Source: Polaromonas sp.
Lineage (GTDB): Bacteria; Pseudomonadota; Gammaproteobacteria; Burkholderiales; Burkholderiaceae_C
Direction of reading: 5' to 3'
Length of the DNA: 20,045 nt
Assembly: GCA_023259235.1 (NCBI GenBank)
Contig: JAHFQQ010000012.1
Span: 2,101 to 22,145, forward strand
Of this stretch, positions 17,369 to 20,045 are shown in pieces; within the stretch, counting starts at the first letter, position 1, and every line of letters begins with the position of its first letter. The translations under genes were made by a program, and so were the position numbers. The notes under the pieces were generated by a model. That model saw only the letters and a program-made list of their open reading frames with translations, was not told the DNA's origin and searched no databases.

Positions 17369-18511
17369 ATGAAGTTCAATCAAGCTGCAGCCTGTGGCGT
17401 CATTGCCTTATTGATGTCAGGTGCCGCACTGGCCGATATCACAATCGGCATCAGCCTGCCCCTGACCGGACCCGCCTCGGGTCTGGGCATTCCTTCCAAG
17501 AACGGGCTGGCCCTGTGGCCGGATAACATTGCGGGCGAAAAGGTCAGACTGCTGGTCCTGGACGACGCGAGCGATCCGACCCAGGCATCCAAGAATGCAC
17601 GCCGTTTTATCAGCGAAGACAAGGTCGACGTCATCCTCGGCTCCGTCGCAACGCCCTGTGCGATTGCGATGTCAAGCGTGGCCGCGGAAGGGCAGACGGT
17701 GCAGCTGTCGCTATCGCCGGTCGACCTGCCGGAAGGCAAAGACGGCTGGACTTTCCGCATGCCGCAATCCATGCCGGTCATGGCATCCGGCGTAATCCAG
17801 CACATGAAAGCAAATGGTGTGAAGAACTTCGCGTTCATCGGCTATGCCGACGCCTATGGCCAGAGCTGGCTTAATGACATCACTCGCATCGGCAAGGAAG
17901 CCGGCATCAAGATCACCACAGTGGAACGCTATGGCCGTGCCGACACCAGTGTGACCGGCCAGGCGCTCAAAGTCATTTCCGGCAATCCGGATGCAATTTT
18001 GATAGTCGCATCCGGCAGTGGCGCCGCGCTGCCGCACAAGACCCTGATCGAGCACGGCTACAAAGGCAAGATTTACCAGACGCACGGCGCCGCGTCACGC
18101 GACCTGATCCGGCTCGGCGGCAAGGATGTCGAAGGCAGTTTTGTCATTTCAGGTCTGGCCGTATTGCCTGAAGCGTTGCCAGACAGCCATCCCTCCAAGA
18201 AACTGGCGGTCAGCTTTGTACAGGATTATGAAAAGATTTATGGCCCCAACACGCGCAATCAGTTTGCGGCATCGATCTATGACGCACAGCTCGTTCTGCA
18301 ACGCGTGGTCCCGCAAGCCCTGAAGAAGGGCAAGACCGGCACAGCCGCATTCAGAACAGCGCTCAGGGAAGCACTCGAACAGGCAGGCAATATCACGATC
18401 ACGCAGGGGGTCATGCACTTCACACCGACGGATCACTTCGGCCTTGGAGCAGATTCACGTATGATGCTGACGATCGAGAACGGCAACTGGAAATCTGCCG
18501 AGGCCCGCTAA
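17369..18511 (+). CDS. ABC transporter periplasmic binding protein, Leu/Ile/Val type
   Basis: A 380-residue periplasmic ligand-binding protein (type I fold, LivJ-like). The signal peptide MKFNQAAACGVIALLMSGAALA is probably cut after Ala22. DITIGISLPLTGPASGLGIPSKNG is the standard opening, and FAFIGYADAYGQSW starts the second lobe. The start is fixed by AAGGAGA at 17357-17363. Members of this family bind branched amino acids but also aromatic acids; CouP of Rhodopseudomonas binds p-coumarate. Given the neighbours, an aromatic acid ligand is likely. No permease or ATPase genes accompany it in the window, so it must use components encoded elsewhere or outside this window. It lies 52 bases after the thioesterase and appears to be the last gene of the operon. 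Confidence 0.9.
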   Translation: MKFNQAAACGVIALLMSGAALADITIGISLPLTGPASGLGIPSKNGLALWPDNIAGEKVRLLVLDDASDPTQASKNARRFISEDKVDVILGSVATPCAIAMSSVAAEGQTVQLSLSPVDLPEGKDGWTFRMPQSMPVMASGVIQHMKANGVKNFAFIGYADAYGQSWLNDITRIGKEAGIKITTVERYGRADTSVTGQALKVISGNPDAILIVASGSGAALPHKTLIEHGYKGKIYQTHGAASRDLIRLGGKDVEGSFVISGLAVLPEALPDSHPSKKLAVSFVQDYEKIYGPNTRNQFAASIYDAQLVLQRVVPQALKKGKTGTAAFRTALREALEQAGNITITQGVMHFTPTDHFGLGADSRMMLTIENGNWKSAEAR

Positions 18512-18818
18512 TCCGGCAGTCGCCGCAGCCAGGAACGGGAGGTCGGAACAGACCTCCCGCCGATAAGGAAATTCTGCAACGCAGCGGCTCCGCGTGGTCG
18601 GCGCAACCCTCGTCCGAGAAAATCCAGCCCATGCAACAACTCGCCATGAACCGCATCCACCGGGGAACAGTTCACTGCGACCCGCACAAAAATTCGTGCA
18701 CGTCCGATTTTGGCGCGAATTTCACACTTGAAAATTGAGGATCTGCTCCCGCGAGCTGCGGTGAGTTCTTCGGCTCATTCTCAAGCGCAATGCTTTCCCG
18801 TCCCTTTAGCTACCTGAC
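18512..18818. other. intergenic region between binding protein and MarR gene
   Basis: About 307 bases with no convincing gene. It contains the 9-bp hairpin at 18536-18559 and, nearer the regulator, the spaced inverted repeat AAATTCG (18690-18696)/CGAATTT (18716-18722), with a GTGCAC palindrome between the arms. TTGAAA at 18728-18733 resembles a -35 box, but no matching -10 box follows at proper spacing. The MarR promoter is presumably here but cannot be placed. Confidence 0.5.
18536..18559 (+). terminator. hairpin at end of the catabolic operon
   Basis: A perfect 9-bp stem, CGGGAGGTC/GACCTCCCG, closes a 6-base loop (GGAACA), 24 bases after the binding-protein stop codon. No T-run follows, so it may be a Rho-assisted or mRNA 3'-end-stabilising hairpin rather than a classic intrinsic terminator. 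Confidence 0.5.
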
Positions 18819-19316
18819 ATGCGATCCAAACCTCCGACCAAATCAACTCGCGGCGTCCAGACAGCCACGACCTCCGCACTTGACCGGAGCACACTGCTCA
18901 GCCTGGTTGGCTACAACTTGCGCCAGGCTTATCTGCTCAGCATCGTTCCCCAGTTCCAGAGGCAACGAATGGTGAAATACCAGCTACGGCCGGTGGACTA
19001 CACCATACTTTCACTTTTGAAATCAAACCCGAACATCAACCAGAAACGCCTGGCACAGGCGATCAATGTGTCGCCGCCCAATATGGCACCCGTACTGGAT
19101 CGGCTGGAGGCCCGCAAGCTGTTGATCCGCCAGCGCAATCCGCTGGACAAGCGTTCTCAAACCATGGCACTGACAGCGGAAGGTCTGCTCATATGCGGCA
19201 AGGTGGAAAAAACCCTCGGAGAGCTCGACTGCAATGCGACTGCGGCGCTGGCTGACGCGGAACGGGTCGAACTGATCCGGCTATTGCAAAAAATGATCGA
19301 GCCGAAAGACCAATAA
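18819..19316 (+). CDS. MarR family transcriptional regulator
   Basis: A 165-residue MarR-type regulator. After a basic, Thr/Ser-rich N-terminus (about 1-22) comes a dimerisation helix and the winged helix-turn-helix. LRPVDYTILSLLKSNPNINQKRLAQAINVSPPNMAPVLDRLEARKLLIRQ contains the recognition helix (SPPNMAPVLDRLE), and RNPLDKRSQTMALTAEG is the beta-wing with the Asp-x-Arg signature. Regulators of this family (CouR, PhdR, FerR types) repress phenylpropanoid-catabolic operons and respond to the aryl-CoA intermediate. The likely target is the palindrome at 11910-11930 before the CoA ligase. The start at 18819 has no clear ribosome binding site; it keeps the usual family length. The gene sits about 300 bases behind the binding protein and probably has its own promoter. 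Confidence 0.9.
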   Translation: MRSKPPTKSTRGVQTATTSALDRSTLLSLVGYNLRQAYLLSIVPQFQRQRMVKYQLRPVDYTILSLLKSNPNINQKRLAQAINVSPPNMAPVLDRLEARKLLIRQRNPLDKRSQTMALTAEGLLICGKVEKTLGELDCNATAALADAERVELIRLLQKMIEPKDQ

Positions 19317-19940
19317 GCAATCTCGAGGCTGGAATCAGCGTTTCAGCCGTGCCGAAATCCGGTTGCCTGGCTGCAGATCGTCCATACCGGCGTTGTCGCC
19401 ACATCGATTGCTTGTTTGGCCTTCGCCTGGAATGCGCGCCGACTATCAGCGGCAGCGACGCTGGTGCGCACGCCGCGGCCTGGCTGTTTGAGTGGTCTTT
19501 GAGCAGGCGCCAGGGTGTCGGAGCCTTGCTGCGAGGGGTTGCCCCGAAAACCCTGTGCTTGAACTGGCCCGGGGCCCGTTTTGCCAATTTATAGAATGAA
19601 ATTGGCCTCCAGTCCATTAGCTACGTGCGTATTGCGCTATTTAATTGATAGCATTACAGAGACATTCGCAAGATACCACGCTGTGGCGAATGGAACCGTC
19701 AACAGTATGGCATCGGAATTTATTTGCTGCAAACAGGGCTGGCAGAGGTTCCAGAATGAACTCAGGGCGACTGTGCTTTCCAGCAATGCGTATCATGGCG
19801 CAACGGCAGCTAAGTCTTGTGCTGGCAGCTCGCGTAGCGCGATACGATTGTTATCGTGGCTTGCGCGCCGCGCCAAACCGCCTGCAGCATGAGCAAGCGC
19901 CCGGTCAGTTATTCGTGTGTCAAAAATGAAGGAGAAAAAT
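19317..19940. other. gene-poor region with repeat and small hairpins
   Basis: About 620 bases in which I see no credible gene; open frames on both strands lack family features and ribosome binding sites. It contains the 58-bp repeat copy B (19595-19652). Two small hairpins follow: CCAC-GCT-GTGG (19676-19686), nested in TTCGC/GCGAA, and ACGAT-TGTT-ATCGT (19844-19857). The promoter of the following gene should be in the last part but is not recognisable. Confidence 0.5.
19595..19652 (-). repeat. 58-bp dispersed repeat, copy B
   Basis: On the minus strand it begins with GCTAT-N7-ATAGC (19652-19636) and ends with TTTCATT (19601-19595). It has the same total length as copy A at 9200-9257, and 37 of 58 positions agree without gaps. 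The shared inner parts are GCA, CGC, ATGG-CTG and GCC. Copies A and B are inverted relative to each other and bracket ygiQ plus the catabolic cluster. Confidence 0.65.
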
Positions 19941-20045
19941 ATGGCTATTCCCCATGCAACACCTGGCGACGTAATTGACGTGCGGCCGCTTGGCGCAGCC
20001 CTTGCCTCGACGCGCACGCATGCGCTGTTCAAGTCCGGCGATCTG
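19941..20045 (+). CDS. start of a probable cupin-domain protein (partial)
   Basis: The first 35 codons of a gene that continues beyond the window. The ATG at 19941 follows a strong AAGGAG (19929-19934) at six-base spacing. The peptide begins MAIPHATPGDVIDVRPLG and continues LASTRTHALFKSGDL. This resembles the opening of small single-domain cupin proteins found in Burkholderiales, but the metal-binding cupin motifs would lie further on and cannot be checked. Whether it belongs to the catabolic unit is unknown; about 620 bases and a repeat separate it from the regulator. Confidence 0.6.
   Translation, partial: MAIPHATPGDVIDVRPLGAALASTRTHALFKSGDL

Noticed and set aside
19317..19502. The MarR reading frame stays open for 61 codons after its stop and includes a hydrophobic stretch
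   Set aside because: The regulator already has normal family length at the TAA, and the continuation has no MarR features; a chance open stretch is more likely than readthrough or a remnant.
19189..19617. 142-residue minus-strand open frame after the MarR gene
   Set aside because: It overlaps the MarR 3' end and a dispersed repeat, has no family likeness, and its composition is typical of a chance frame.

Overview
The window looks like chromosomal DNA of a GC-rich betaproteobacterium, most likely Comamonadaceae (Polaromonas/Rhodoferax/Variovorax-like). This rests on protein style, the mltG-tmk-holB-pilZ-tatD order, and dispersed repeats with a GCTAT-N7-ATAGC headpiece that I associate with that family. 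Apart from two minus-strand genes, everything reads on the + strand.

Positions 1-3764: an HSL-type alpha/beta hydrolase overlaps a fused hotdog thioesterase-GNAT protein (+). Convergent to them is a minus-strand pair, ygfZ followed by an NRDE/TANGO2-like gene. Positions 3823-8602: a tightly packed housekeeping run of mltG, tmk, holB, pilZ, tatD and a secreted ankyrin-repeat protein, with ATGA start/stop overlaps at three junctions. It covers cell-wall lytic activity, dTMP synthesis, the replication clamp loader, a type IV pilus PilZ protein and a TatD nuclease. A CGCAAAGG-type intergenic repeat lies between pilZ and tatD. Positions 8724-11740: a CHRD-domain lipoprotein, a 58-bp dispersed repeat, and the radical SAM protein YgiQ.

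Positions 11741-19316 hold the most interesting part, a self-contained catabolic unit. It has an AT-rich promoter overlapped by an 8+5+8 palindrome, then an acyl-CoA ligase, a fused enoyl-CoA hydratase/3-hydroxyacyl-CoA dehydrogenase, an atypical thiolase (TTG start), a 4-hydroxybenzoyl-CoA-type thioesterase, a Leu/Ile/Val-type periplasmic binding protein, a 9-bp hairpin, and a MarR-family regulator. I infer a CoA-dependent beta-oxidative shortening of an aromatic (probably cinnamate-like) side chain to a hydroxybenzoate. The encoded steps are activation, hydration, oxidation, thiolysis and CoA release. No acyl-CoA dehydrogenase is present, which suits an already unsaturated substrate. The substrate is not proven by the sequence.

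Positions 19317-20045: about 620 bases with no convincing gene. They hold a second 58-bp repeat copy in inverted orientation. A small, probably cupin-type gene then begins and runs off the window.
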